From Acorus gramineus (taxonomy: Eukaryota; Streptophyta; Magnoliopsida; Acorales; Acoraceae): 64,000 bases of DNA. The translations under genes were made by a program, and so were the position numbers. Positions 1 through 11,898 of this stretch are shown in pieces. How positions within the stretch are numbered: the stretch's first letter is position 1; each line of letters starts with the position of its first letter. The notes under the pieces were generated by a model. It had not been told where the DNA came from. It saw only the letters and a program-made list of their open reading frames with translations, and did no database searches. Where the stretch lies: the NCBI GenBank assembly GCA_030737835.1, contig CM060849.1, positions 12,915,716 to 12,979,715 on the forward strand, read 5' to 3'.

Positions 1-470
1 ATGGAATGTAAAATATTTAGGTAGGAAAATGAAATTGTTTGTTATATTTATGTAAATGTAACAGTTCTGATGTAAATGTAACAAATCGTTGTGAGAGATG
101 TAAATATTTAATAAAGGTATTTGATGTAACTAATTCATATAGTAACCGTATGTGTTTTTTTATTTAAATTTGAATACAATAAAATCCAATTTTTTTTAGT
201 GTAATTTAGGTTCAATTGTAATTTAAGTAAGGATTTTAAAATTCAAAATTTGAAATGGTTAAATGGATTTCAAGATTCACATGGAAAGGTAATAACCGAA
301 TAGAGAAAATAGGGGGATTTTGGTTAATGAGAGATTTTTAATTAAGGACATATTTGTATTTTGTCATTTTACCATTTTTAAAAAGTCAACAAGTCAACTA
401 ATAACAATCAATAAAGTTATGACATCTCATGGGGCTTGTTAGTGAGGCTTATATTTTGAGGCTTGGGTAT
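1..470. other. AT-rich intergenic DNA, no gene seen
   Basis: No plausible exon is seen. The first ~150 bases repeat the short motif ATGTAAC with spacing similar to the large tandem repeat near the other end of the window (about 61.7-62.3 kb), but the two stretches are not otherwise obviously alignable by eye. Confidence 0.5.
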
Positions 471-477
471 CATGACT

Positions 478-572
478 GCTATACGCACACATTTTTTAGT
501 GCTTTGGTACGTCTAACTCTAAAAAAATCATCGTAAAAATCTGAATCATATGCAATTATTTGGATGGCACGT
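478..572 (+). repeat. Dispersed repeat copy 1 (partner at 8013-8118)
   Basis: About 95 bases match a stretch at 8013-8118 in the same orientation. Shared words include ACACATTTTTTTAG, TGGTACGTCTAACTC versus TGATACATCCAGCGC, AATCATCKTAAAAATC and TCATATGCAATT. Both copies are followed within 30-40 bases by a GGCTCCGTT(T/C)GG terminus typical of a MITE. The family name is unknown to me. Confidence 0.5.
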
Positions 573-1035
573 GCACTTATACAATTTATATATATATATA
601 TATAACCCAAGGCTCCGTTCGGTGATAAAGAAAAAAAACGGTTTTTAATTTTTTTAATATATTTTTAAAAATTGTTATTAAACATGTAAACTCAATAATC
701 ATCATTATTAAATTTTATCTTTAAACTATATTTTAAAATCTATGTTTCATAAAACAATCATCATCATTATATCCTTAAAAATATATATATATAAAACATA
801 AAAAAGTAAAGCTATTTTTTAAATTACATTTTTAAATGCAAGCTTAAATCTCAATTAAAAGGTATAAGACAATTTAATGTTGGAGTATCATGTTTCTATT
901 TTTTTAATTATTTAATGTTGGGTTTTTTTAATTTCCTTACCCAAGTTTTAAACAATATGGTGAGATTAATGGAAAACGAGAGTTTGAAATGATAACAAAT
1001 GAAATTTCACAAAAAAAAAAAAACAAGAGGGTGGG
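573..1035. other. AT-rich intergenic DNA with MITE-like end
   Basis: It holds a (TA)n run at about 588-603, a GGCTCCGTTCGG word at about 611 resembling a MITE terminus, and AT-rich DNA. No matching 3' terminus was found, so no element is delimited and no gene is seen. Confidence 0.35.
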
Positions 1036-1036
1036 T

Positions 1037-1090
1037 GTCCACTCTGCTGGAATGACGTTTTGTTTGGATTCTAGGCAAATAGGCAATAAA
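1037..1090 (+). repeat. Left arm of inverted repeat flanking the peroxidase locus
   Basis: This stretch (core TCCACTCTGCTGGAATGAC, then GGATTCTAGGCAA and GGCAATAAAG) is the reverse complement of 7277-7319, apart from short indels. The two arms enclose the whole peroxidase gene, about 6.2 kb apart. The arm may be a short repeat that inserted twice or a trace of a larger rearrangement; no coding content is evident. Confidence 0.6.
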
Positions 1091-1095
1091 GTTAT

Positions 1096-1120
1096 ATGTG
1101 TGTGTGTGTGTGTGTGTGTG
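1096..1120. repeat. (GT)n microsatellite
   Basis: An uninterrupted GT dinucleotide run of about 12 units starts just after the inverted-repeat arm. A similar run lies at about 28961-28978 in the acyltransferase intron. Confidence 0.9.
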
Positions 1121-2550
1121 GTAGCTTTATTTATTTGAGTGCGACCACTGACATACAATGTTGATTTGTCATCCTGTATATACAGTGAGACACAGTGACA
1201 TAGTTAAGAAAAAACAATAAACAAAAGGAAAGCTTGAATCACTGAGACATGCAGGATACAGGAACTTTTGTATCAATCCCGAATTTCCCGGGATAAGTAA
1301 AAACAACTTATGAAAAGATAAAGATATTAAATACATAGTTTATTAAAATTATTCATTAAATATGGTGTCTACACTGATATGACTTCGTCTGATTACACAT
1401 TATGGCGTGAAGACACTCAGTTTTATTCTCAGCTGAGATTGATAAAAATCTATTTCATGGCATACCTATTTCTTGATTTGCCTTCTCTTTTACTATCTTA
1501 TGTAATTTATGATTTGTCACTTCAATATAAATATATTAGGATAGCATTGTCTACCGATTTCAATATATATATATATATATAAATTCATTTTTCTCATACT
1601 TTTATTGATATCTTCACCTTGCTTTACATTATTTTTGAAATAGGTATACATAACAAAGTGAGGTGCATTAAATCAACTGGTTTTCAGCTTCTCTAAACTG
1701 CATTAACCTTCGAGTCGTTAACACAACTCTTTGTATATAGACTCAGTTTGAACATACTCCACCTTGTAAGAATTTAGGAATTTCTTCATGTAGTTAGACA
1801 CGCACACCACGTAAATATGACTCATCCTCTAAACCGGCTCTCGTATTTTCACAGGTTAGATCATTAAATAAGAATTCGTGATAATGCACAATATCAAACC
1901 AATTTCGACTTAGTTATATATATACATCTTGTTATAACCACATCCAAATGATTCATCGATCCATTCAAACATCAATGCAACTTGCATATAAACACTTATC
2001 AAATCGCTTATAAAAATATAATAGTTATATATGGTATTTTATTGTGAAATGATAATGTTTTTATCAAATCCACTTATTTTTAATCATATTTTTCATCTCA
2101 AAATTTAATTGAAGGAGGACATATAAATTCATTTTTATTATTGTGAATAAATGATCTCTACCAAACATCTGTTGTCCAAAGGTGGATGGGTATCAACTTT
2201 CTAAAACACATGCATTACATTAGATGATTCATCAATTATATACATGGACATACAAAATATCATTAACATTTATTTGTCCCATATCTCATGTATTTTCTTC
2301 TGTGCATGCATGCATCTCAATGGACCCCACCCCCATTTCACCAATGTCATTATTTCCAAATTGTGGGTGTTACAAGTGTAAGATGTGGGTGGGCATGGCA
2401 TGGTGAGCTCTCACGTGGGAGATGGTCCAATTTTTTTCTAAAGTACATATTATTATATTTTTATGTATCACATGCTTTTATCTTTCTTGTAATGATCAAC
2501 ATCTCTTCCCCAGCATTCAAGCCGCCCCATCCCACATTCCCACTTCCTTC
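1121..2550. other. Intergenic DNA upstream of the peroxidase
   Basis: AT-rich sequence with no supported exon. It includes a (TA)n run at about 1562-1581. The final few hundred bases become richer in C and A and presumably contain the peroxidase promoter. Confidence 0.5.
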
Positions 2551-2553
2551 CCC

Positions 2554-2563
2554 TTATAAAATA
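2554..2563 (+). promoter_or_regulatory. TATA box of the peroxidase gene
   Basis: The motif TTATAAAATA lies in a C-rich context about 90 bases upstream of the chosen ATG at 2651. This leaves room for a 5' leader of roughly 60 bases. No other TATA-like motif fits as well immediately upstream. Confidence 0.6.
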
Positions 2564-2650
2564 AACCCTCTCACCATCTCCACTAATCCACTGAGCATCA
2601 CCAAAAAAAAAAAAAAAACACACACCATCAACTCTCCTTGAGGTGCAACA

Positions 2651-5448
2651 ATGGCTTCCACTAACCCACTCTTCTTCCTCTTGTTATCCACCCTCCTCTT
2701 CCTATCCCCACTATCCGACGCCCAAACAGCACCCCCACTGGCGAAGGGCCTCTCCTACGCCTTCTACAAGTCTACCTGCCCAAACCTAGAGTCCATCATC
2801 AGGTCCGAACTCCAGAGAGCCTTCAAGAGCAACGTCGGCCTCGCCGCTGGGCTGCTCCGCATCCACTTCCACGACTGCTTTGTCCAGGTACTAATCTGAA
2901 GTCTAATCGTTGATACAACCAGTCATACTTTTAATCATATTTTCAATTCCATTAAAGACTTGTATATGAATTTATGTAGGTGTTCATGATTTCACATATA
3001 ACCATTTTTATTTTTAGTTATATTTTTAGTTATGTGTGTTTATATTTTTTTTTTTTTGAAAAATAGTTATATGTGTTTATATGGATGCGTATGAATGTGC
3101 AGGGCTGTGATGGATCAGTGTTGTTGGATGGCTCAGCGAGCGGTCCGAGCGAGAAGTCGGCGCCGCCGAACCTGACTCTCAGGAAGGAGGCGTTCGACGC
3201 CATCAATCAACTGCGCGACCGCATCGAGAAGGCCTGCGGCCGTGTCGTGTCGTGCGCTGATATCACGGCATTGGCTGCCCGTGAATCAGTCTACTTGGTA
3301 CTGCTACTGCCATTTCATCTTCAACTTTTTCTTTTTATTGTGTTTTTTTTTTCAAAAATATATATATTTTTTACACAAAAAAAAGTAGCTCATCCAAATT
3401 AAAAGAAAAATACAATCTAGTTATGTTTTGTAACACAATTTATATTATATCCTGATATTTTTTTGTTTTTAAAAAAAGAGTTATACATAGATAAGTACAA
3501 AATGTAGATTTTTTTGAGATCTTAGTGGAAAAAAAAAAATGATATGTCTGTAGCCTTGTCAGTAGACCTCAAGCAGTTTTTTTTTTCATTGAAATATATA
3601 TGATAATCGGTTGAAGTATATATTATTATAAAAATAAAATATATATCAAGATATATGACTAGTTTATTTTTATTGAAGAATATTTTTTTTTAATTTTTAT
3701 AATGTGATATTATAATAATATATATACACTGTTCTAAATTGGAGACATGATTGAAAAATACACTTATTGTATTAGCCTCAAATTTGTGTACAAAGACAGG
3801 GAGAAATTAATTCGGAAAATTAAATCTATGAAGAAGATGTGGGTTATTGAATGGATCACATTAAAAAAACTGATGTATATATATCTTGAGGTCTCAATTT
3901 TCCAGTACATTTATTACTTTCAAACGCCGAGGCTGAAAATTTTTTACCCCAAAAAAAAGGGGCGGCTGAAAAGGCAATTCCTTAAAATGAAAAAGTGCTA
4001 CTAAAGTTAATTGTATTTAATTATCCTAATTAGTCTGTCTCGTCACTCCCTAATCTTATTAAATAAATGATAAAAAAAAGTACACGATTTCTATTTCAGT
4101 TTGTATGTTTGTTGCGACTTTGCTAAAAAGTGGCAGATTTGAAAATGTATGAAGAGATAGGATTTTTTTTATAAAAAATTACAAAAATTATTCAAATTAT
4201 AGACATAAAATCAATGTCCCAGTAATATATTACATCGTTGGATAACTAACAAAAATATATATATAAGTTACTGCATCTAGAGTGTAAAATAAAATAGTCA
4301 CGTAATTCTGTTTACACGCGACCTAGCGCTCGAGTAATATATATATTAAATGGATTTAAAATCAGACGGTTAAAATAACCACTTCATGAAATCACATATA
4401 TCACTATGAATCATGATGCCTCTTTTTTTTTCACATGATCTCTCCATTTCTCTCTCGTGATTCTTTTATGGGCCTTTTTCTCATTATTTGATTAAATGCA
4501 CCATTTTTGTATGGTGATTAGAAGGTGACCGCATATTAAAAGGGGGTATGGTGTCCACACCATATCACCTCTATCTATATATTATATATATATATAGATG
4601 TGAAGTACATGTTACATGTGAATTTGTCTCAAAATTTGATTAATTATTAACCACAAACAATTTAAACCACTGACAATTAATCTATCGTTTTTTATGGGCT
4701 GTTGATGAGTTATCAGTCTCTGTTGGTTTGGAATCAAATATTTTATAAAAAAAAAATTTAAATATTAATACCACGAAAAGTTATTGAGTATGGGATTAAA
4801 TGTAACATTATTTATTTTTTTAAAACCATGCAGTCAGGTGGACCGAACTACAAGGTCCCCTTGGGCCGTCGGGATGGCCTGACATTCGCAACCTCCGACG
4901 CAACCCTAAAATTCCTCCCCTCCCCTCGATCCAACGTCTCGGTCCTCCTCGCCGCCCTCGCCCTCAACAACCTCGACGTGAACGACCTCGTCGCCCTCTC
5001 CGGCGGGCACACCATCGGCATCGGCCACTGCTCCTCCTTCAACAACCGCATCTTCCCCTCCCGCGACCCCTCCATGGACCAGTCCTTCTTCAACAACCTC
5101 CGCCTCACGTGCCCGACCTCCTCCACCACCAACACCACCAACCTCGACGTGAGGACCCCCAACGCTTTCGACAACAAGTACTACGTCGACCTCGTGAGCA
5201 GTCAGGGGCTGTTCACGTCGGACCAGGACTTGTACAGCGACGGTCGGACGAAGCCCGTCGTGAACGCGTTCGCGCTCGATCAGGGGCTGTTTTTCGAGAA
5301 GTTCGCGTATTCGATGGTGAAGATGGGGATGTTGAACGTGGTGACGGGGACGGAAGGGCAGGTGCGCGCGAACTGCTCCGCGCGCAACCCGGGGACCGGG
5401 TGGTCCGTGGTGGATGGAGAGGAGGGTGGAAGTGTTGCTGCTTATTAG
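2651..5448 (+). CDS. Class III secretory plant peroxidase (PER12-like), 3 exons
   Basis: This is a heme peroxidase (EC 1.11.1.7) that uses H2O2 to oxidise phenolics in the apoplast or vacuole, for example in lignification or wall cross-linking. Exons: 2651-2887, 3103-3297 and 4834-5448, all with GT-AG borders, giving 348 aa. Residues 1-24 form a hydrophobic signal peptide ending SDA, before a mature N-terminal Gln25. The distal motif RIHFHDCF supplies Arg70 and catalytic His74, followed by GCDGSVLLDGS (Ca-binding loop). The proximal heme ligand is His203 in ALSGGHTIG. PNLTLR, VSCADI, LGRRDG and FDNKYY are conserved family words. From memory of the family it resembles Arabidopsis PER12. Many family genes have three introns; this one has two. 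About 18 residues follow the usual NCSxRN end, which could be a C-terminal sorting tail. Exons, especially exon 3, are GC-rich, while the introns are strongly AT-rich. An AATAAG near 5477 is a possible poly(A) signal. Confidence 0.95.
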
Positions 5449-7276
5449 GGTTTTTTTTTGTTTGTTTGGTGTTGTTTCAATAAGAAGATAGAGGGGTTGA
5501 TGTGGGGTTTTGGGTAGGGGTTTGTTTAAGCAAAGGTTTTACATGTGTATGTAAATGGAGGTGATAAAGGTGGGTTTGTAGTTTAATCACCTATCTCCAA
5601 CCCTTCCTTAAATCTAATATTAAAAATTTAAATAAAAGTTTTATTTGACATGGTAAGTCTTCAAATATCACTTTATATTTTACATAAATCTTTTTTAAAA
5701 TATGGAGTTTGAAGAAAAAAAAATAGCATTTTGATTTTTGAGTAAATTAAGATTCTTGTCTCTCCTTGATTTGGATAAAAGTTTGAGTAAAAACTTAATT
5801 AATATGATGATATGGGTATATGTAAATGGTTGGAGAGATTATTGGATAACTTTTACTCAAAAATAAATTTGAGTAGACATTTGAATATATGATTGAAGAT
5901 GCTCTAAGAAATGTGATTAGCATGTATGTGTTAAAATGATTAGCGTTTGAAGACTCCAAGCCCCTGTTTGGATACCAGGATGTAGTTTGTTTAGTGTTGA
6001 CTTGTTACTTTTGTACTGTATTTTTTGGTGCAACAAAAATTATAGAGGATAGATTGGTCATCGAAATGGTTTTTGTTTAGTTAAGTTACATTATATTTTC
6101 AATATATATCCCGAATTGGACATGTATGAATCATTGATTGGGGGTTAACATAAATTGATGGGATCGAGCACTGACTGGATCCCATCTTGAAGGGAAATTA
6201 AATCCATTCAGTAGTGGTAGATCCGACCGGTTTATCCATCCCGAATCAAAGAATGACACGTGCCAACTCACATGTTTAATATATAAGATTTTGCACCAAA
6301 ATAAAATTGAATATGTGTACTGATTTTGGTAAACTGAGAGGTGGGATTAAATCTCATCTCAATCCCCAATCAAGAGTTTGCACAGGTCATTTTACATGTT
6401 TAACATATATGATTTTATGTTAAAATTGAACTTGTGTCAACCATTGATTGGAGACTGACATAAACTAATGGATCAACACTTGTTGGATCTCATCTTTATT
6501 ATATTCATTCATGATTATTTTTGTCTTTAGCACTATTTGGGTGTACAATGTATGGATCAACTATACCAACGCTCAATTTAAAAATGAATAACCAAGGTTT
6601 ATGTTAGAATATTGTTAAGACATAACTATTAGATTTTATGAAAAAATTGATATACCTCTTTGAAAAATTAGCTAAATCGATCGGTTTTAGTCCGTGTAAA
6701 ATTAGAAAATCAGTTTTAGTATATAAAATAATCTATCTTACGGGTGTTAAGTCGAATTAGGTAAAAGTTTACTACTTATAGTTCTCATAGTTTATGAGTC
6801 CTCTCGCGATGCAAATTAAGTATACCTTAGTGAGTGATTTAGGGTTATTTCTCATAAAAAAAAAAAAAGATATAATTTTATGGTCTAGAACATTATATAA
6901 TTGGAACACAAAATCCCATTCTCAGGGCACGTGACTCCCGTTTTCTTCTAGCTAGTCTATATTATATTATAATAATGTACATTAAAAACATTGTGCTCAT
7001 TGAAAACATACCATCCACCACCTCTGCCAAATTGTGGCAAAAAAACAAAAAAAACTCTGCCAAATTTAACTTTAATAGTTCAAAGGAGAAGAAGAAAAAA
7101 CTCTCCAAAATTATATCTTTGGAATTTGAAGCTTTAGGCTTCAAAAGTAGACCATGTATCCAAGGAATCCACATGGGCGGCTGATCTGAGTGGTTTGCCA
7201 TTGGTTTCACAGCAAGTAAATTAAATTTCCTCCATGTGTGCATGCCAGGCTTTATATTTCTGAAAAGAGTGAAATA
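5449..7276. other. Intergenic DNA downstream of the peroxidase
   Basis: It starts with the presumed peroxidase 3' UTR. The remainder is AT-rich with several stop-rich frames and no recognisable domain. Around 6120-6470 two stretches repeat a theme (CATTGATTGGGGG...ACATAA, then GATCC...ACTCATCTC), suggesting an old internal duplication. Confidence 0.4.
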
Positions 7277-7319
7277 CTTTATTGCCTAGAATCCAAAATG
7301 TCATTCCAGCAGAGTGGAC
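7277..7319 (-). repeat. Right arm of inverted repeat flanking the peroxidase locus
   Basis: The reverse complement matches 1037-1090: TCCACTCTGCTGGAATGAC is exact, and the following half matches after removal of two short indels. Confidence 0.6.
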
Positions 7320-8012
7320 AATAAACATTGAAAATATATTATTTGATTTATATTGAAGATTATAGATGAATCAAAGTAGAGCTGTTTATGAATTTTATTT
7401 TATTTTTGAATCAAATCAACACAATAGAATAAGTTTAATATACATGCAAGTGATAAAATTCTCAATATATATGAAAAACTCATGAATAATACAATGTTTT
7501 TTTTTTTGAATGACATGTCAACCACTGCAAATATTTTTTTTAGAAGAAAGATATATATTTGCTGTCCGATTTTATTTCTGAACTCGTATTACAAATTCTG
7601 AATGGGAGCAGAAAAGAGTACAATAAGCTATAAAGAAACACAGAAAATTAAAAGGAAGTGAACTCGCAACTCAGGTTAGAAGAAACATCCAACCGACCAA
7701 GCGATGCACGCCCATCCTGTCACCCTGTGATCCGCATGATCCCATCTTGAAATTGGATAACCCCCGCCCTCGTGATACCCCAATCTGTCATACACCCACG
7801 AAACATGTCCCATATGTTTTCTTGGTATACCCTTGTCCTGTTAAAAATGGCCTTGTTACACGTCTTCTAAATCGTTCACGCCCTCATCGGGGCAACGGAT
7901 TGCAAAACCACCGTGGCCATGCTGCTATCATCTGCTCTCTTCATTGCTTTTCCAGCCACCCATAGCTCCTTCACTGGAAATATGAAAAATAATATATGAT
8001 TCATGCACTAGC
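7320..8012. other. Intergenic DNA, no gene supported
   Basis: The 7680-7970 part is less AT-rich than its surroundings and holds a 72-codon open frame without a recognisable domain. It may be an old repeat. I do not call it a gene. Confidence 0.4.
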
Positions 8013-8118
8013 TATCAGTCTATATACACATTTTTTTAGAACTTTGATACATCCAGCGCGCCCCTACAAATCATCTTAAAAATCACAACCGAGTCATATG
8101 CAATTGTTTATATGTCAT
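8013..8118 (+). repeat. Dispersed repeat copy 2 (partner at 478-572)
   Basis: It is a direct-orientation match to 478-572, sharing ACACATTTTTTTAG, AAATCATCTTAAAAATC and TCATATGCAATT. It sits just before the MITE at 8150. Confidence 0.5.
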
Positions 8119-8149
8119 ATAATGTGAATTCAAAATTAAATTTGACTTA

Positions 8150-8369
8150 GGCTCCGTTTGGCAAGACGTTCGGGGACGCTGTGTCGACGGAAACGTAGGT
8201 GCGTTAGGGAATCTATGTTTTGAGGCGTTGGGAAAGCGAACAACAAATACACACTAATCGCACAAACTCAGGGCAAACGCAGAAGCTACGAATTCCGTTT
8301 ATTTGAGCATCTGCGTTCACGGGCGTCCGCCACCACCAACGCGGGTGGGACGCGGATCCAAACGGTGCC
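8150..8369. mobile_element. 220-bp Tourist/PIF-Harbinger-like MITE
   Basis: The termini are GGCTCCGTTTGG and CCAAACGGTGCC, imperfect inverted repeats. The trinucleotide TTA lies on each side (8147-8149 and 8370-8372), the target-site duplication expected of PIF/Harbinger-type elements. The interior is GC-rich relative to its surroundings and codes for nothing recognisable. Confidence 0.7.
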
Positions 8370-8372
8370 TTA

Positions 8373-8971
8373 AAAAAAAAAGCAAAGGAAAACAACAAAA
8401 AATGTGCATCTATTTTCGCTTTTGTAGTTGACGCCTAACATTGGAAAAAAGTTTTTTTTTATGTTAATGATAGACAATTGCTACCTCAATTGCATTAACA
8501 TCAATAATGAGATTATAACATCTAATACATTGAAAAAAAGTTTATATTGAAATGTGTTCAATACGGCAAAAGTATCCACAAATAACCTTTGACAAAGAGG
8601 TTCCTTTTTATGAGACATCATAGGTACCACACACTAGCTTTGTGGAATCAAATCTGACATTTTTATTTTTTGCAAAAAATCAAATCTGACATTTGAACTT
8701 TGGCTTTGGTTCATTGAATATTATATTGTAGTGGAGTAGGTGGCTGAGATGATGAGATGAGCTCTCGCAAGTAGGAATATAGCTACCGCCCTAGAGGTAG
8801 GTGACATAAGTTATATAGTTTGATTTAATTTTTGTGAAAATATAGTTTTTTTTTTTATAGCTTCAAAACAAATTTAAAACTACCAATAAAAAAAAAAATT
8901 TAGAACTTTTTTAGACAACACAATTGATCACAGGACCACTAATTTTTTTATCCTTTACATAAATAAAATTT
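8373..8971. other. AT-rich intergenic DNA
   Basis: No exon, RNA gene or clear element ends are seen here. Homopolymer A and T runs dominate. Confidence 0.4.
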
Positions 8972-9490
8972 GGGAAAAATTCAAACAAACCTTTGTAAGC
9001 TATTCAAAATCCATAACTCCCTCATGAAATCCATATAATCCTCTAAAACACTACTTATGCATAATTAAATAGGCCCTTGAGTTAAACTTTCATTGACAGA
9101 TTAGAACTATTCAGTGAATATTCTGTTTGATTAACGTTGAATGAAAACACAGTATACTAAAAACCCCTATAACATGTTAAAAATGTAGGAAACACTTTGT
9201 AAACAACGATTTTGCACATTCAAATAGATTATAAAACTCTAACTGAAGTGGTAAAATCGTCATTTATAAATGATTTTTTGCATTTTTAATACATTGTAGA
9301 GGTTTTTTAGTATACTGTGTTTCATGGTTAATCAAACATAATATGCATCATCTGTCAACAAAAATTTAACTCAAGTGACTATTTGAATTAATTTACATAA
9401 GTGTTTTCAGGGGATTACATGGACTTCAAGAAAAGTTAAAAGGTTATATGATTTTGAGGTTGTTTACATTGGATTATATGGATTTTTCCC
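8972..9490. mobile_element. Foldback (long inverted repeat) element, copy 1
   Basis: It opens GGGAAAAATTC and closes GGATTTTTCCC. The halves are complementary over much of their length; for example ACAGTATACTAAAAACC on the left pairs with GGTTTTTTAGTATACTGTG on the right, and CCATATAATCC pairs with GGATTATATGG. A second member of the same family is at 15361-15867. It is probably a non-autonomous DNA transposon; the superfamily is not determined. Confidence 0.65.
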
Positions 9491-9737
9491 ATAAATTTTT
9501 ATAAATATATATATAATTATAATAATAATAAATCTCTAGAAATATTGATCTATACCGTTGCACAAATAAATATTTTTTTCCTTTTTAGATTGTGTGCATA
9601 TTCTTATTAAAAAAAAGTGATGGAAATTTATTTGAAGGTGTTATTTTCTCTTAGCTGGCATGATATGGTTGGTGAACAAAAATATACTCTTCTATGTTTA
9701 TCAAACAAGCAAATAAAGGATTTTTTTGGGACTGATA

Positions 9738-10169
9738 GGGCTGTTTGGCCAGAGGAATAAGGGTGGAATAGGGGAGGAATAGAGAAGAATAAGATAAAAA
9801 AAGGTGTTTGGGTACAGGGAATAAGGGGGTATGTTATGCGGAATAAGGAGAGAATAAGCTGGTATTTGTATTCTAAGTCCACCCATGGAATTATGTTATT
9901 CCTCCACTGGTATTAGTGGATCCACACATCAAATCACATGTCATCACCTCTTATACATCAATAGGTCCACATGTCAAATCAACTTTTTACACCTTATTCA
10001 CATCTTATTCTTCATCAACCAAACACTCCAACCTTTATTATTACGTTTTCCAATAAGAATAACTGAAAACACAACCAAACACAAAATCTTTTATTCCATT
10101 GATAAAGTCAACAATTCCTGGAATAGGTATAAACCCAAGAATAGCTTATGCCTCTATCCAAACGGGCCC
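9738..10169. mobile_element. TTA-target MITE, family A copy 1 (432 bp)
   Basis: Its termini GGGCTGTTTGG and CCAAACGGGCCC are inverted repeats. The flanks are ATA (left) and TTA (right), compatible with a mutated TTA duplication. It shares internal words with 11442-11895, such as AACACAACCAAACACAAAATC (in pieces) and TGTCAAATCAACT near CACCTCTTATA. The open frames across it are chance frames. Confidence 0.7.
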
Positions 10170-10435
10170 TTAAGATCTGTTTGACAGCATAACCTGGGAA
10201 GCAGCTTTCTGGGCAAAAGCTCATTTTTCATGAGATTTGCCGTTAGTGTTTTTCTTTTTTAAAAAAAAAACATTCATATAACTTTTTAAAAAATTAACTA
10301 AATCAGTTTTAGTCCATGTAAAATTGAAAAATCGTCATAGATCTCTATATCTATTGTCACCTCAACTAACCAGATACATGATTAATCCTAAATATATTAA
10401 AAGTTACTAGAATGCCCTCATCTTTTGTTTTTGAA

Positions 10436-10737
10436 AAATCGATATAACTCCCTAGAAAATTATGAAAATAAAAAAAAATCCCTATAAAATCGGTAAATCC
10501 CATTAAATCCCTATCTTATTAAACAATAATTATTGGAGTCTCTACAGTAACCGAACTAACTAAATCTGTGGTTGATTCTAACCGTATATGATAAATTACT
10601 GTAATTTCCTCTTAAAATTTACTTGATAAATTAATATAATACACTAACAGGATTTGTGGTTGATTTTAAGGGGATTTATTGAGTTTACAGGGATCTTTTT
10701 TTATTTTCATAAGTTTTTACGAAGTTATATCAATTCC
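10436..10737. repeat. Inverted-repeat element (~300 bp)
   Basis: The left words CGATATAACTCC, TTATGAAAATAAAAAAA and ATCCCTATAAA find complements on the right in GGGATC, TTTTTTTATTTTCATAA and GAAGTTATATCAA. The right end runs into a C homopolymer (about 10736-10748). It is likely a foldback-type repeat, with ends uncertain by ~20 bases. Confidence 0.5.
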
Positions 10738-11104
10738 CCCCCCCCCCCTTTTTTATCGTTGGTGAGTATAGGATAACATAATAAGAGTTTTCAGAAAAAG
10801 ACATGGATATTTTTATCATCAAAAGGACTATATCGGATATTTCATATTATATGGAGACTTATTTGAATATATTTTTTGAAACAATTAAACTCAAAGACTA
10901 AATTCGTTAACTATACATATCTTTTAAGTACCTGTAACAATTTTTTAATTTTAAATAAATTAAAAACGATTTAACTAACTTTTTATATAATTGTTTGTGT
11001 ATGGTGTCACAACGGTTTCTTTTATTTTAAGAGAGACCCACAAAGGACTGTTATATGGATGAGGCCCGAGGCCCATAGTCAACAGAGTTTCTCTGTTAGA
11101 ATAA

Positions 11105-11372
11105 TGATACATCTAACTCTATTTTTAGCCTCAATTCCAGTTTATACGTGTTTTGAATTTTTTAAAAATAGTATACATTATCTAATGAGGTACATGCTTT
11201 TATAAAAAAAAAAATGAAGTATATACTCCAATGAATTGCATGGATACATTTATAGAAAATGTAAAAAAAAAATTTAAGCATATGCCTTGTTAACATGAGC
11301 ATATGCGTCGATAGAAATCTATTAACGCATATAGAGCTGTAATTGAGGCTGGAAATAGATCTAGGTGTAACA
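11105..11372. mobile_element. TIR element of the TGTTACAC family, copy 1
   Basis: The left end TGATACATCTAACTC then AGCCTCAATTCCAG is the inverted partner of the right end, AATTGAGGCTGG then TAGGTGTAACA. The ~35-bp TIRs, length and interior match the element at 63270-63534, which lies in the opposite internal orientation. It is non-coding. Confidence 0.6.
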
Positions 11373-11441
11373 GCGCCCTTCTCTATTATCATAGAACATC
11401 TCATCCCATTTGCTTGGGTAACAACAGCGCTGGTACACTTA

Positions 11442-11895
11442 GCCCCCGTTTAGATACAGTATAACCCCGGATAGATTTTGGAATAAGGTGGAATATATTA
11501 AATAAGGTGTTTTGGTGCTCAGAATACCTAGAGATAATGTATGTCTAGGTAAACTGGTATAAAATGGTATATGAATTCCAGCTAACCCTTGGAATTAAAG
11601 TTATTCTAGTTTATTCTTCCCAAATAATATGTGGACCCACTGTCAAATCAACTGTTATCACCTCTTATAAATCACCTGTCAAATTAACTATCATCATTTT
11701 TTTACATTTTATAAATATTTATCCACACTTTATTGGCATTTTATCTTAACAACAACAACTTTATTATTTTGTTTTACAACGAGAATAATTCAAAACACAA
11801 CCAAACACAAAATCATTTTATCCTTATTTATGCTCACTTATACCAGAATAACTGTATGCCCAAGAACAAATTATATTCTGTATCCAAACGGGGTC
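11442..11895. mobile_element. TTA-target MITE, family A copy 2 (454 bp)
   Basis: Termini GCCCCCGTTTAGATACAG and CTGTATCCAAACGGGGTC form inverted repeats of ~18 bp. Perfect TTA target duplications flank them (11439-11441 and 11896-11898), as expected for PIF/Harbinger-like MITEs. The interior aligns with 9738-10169. The two copies are ~1.3 kb apart, suggesting local activity of one family. Confidence 0.8.
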
Positions 11896-11898
11896 TTA

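Noticed and set aside
4848..5177. 109-codon minus-strand frame
   Set aside because: It lies entirely opposite peroxidase exon 3 and is a GC-rich shadow frame without a domain.
5109..5483. 124-codon + strand frame
   Set aside because: It is the alternative frame of peroxidase exon 3, Arg-rich and caused by high third-position GC.
7747..7965. 72-codon frame in a less AT-rich patch
   Set aside because: No recognisable motif, no splice partners and no promoter; could be repeat-derived.
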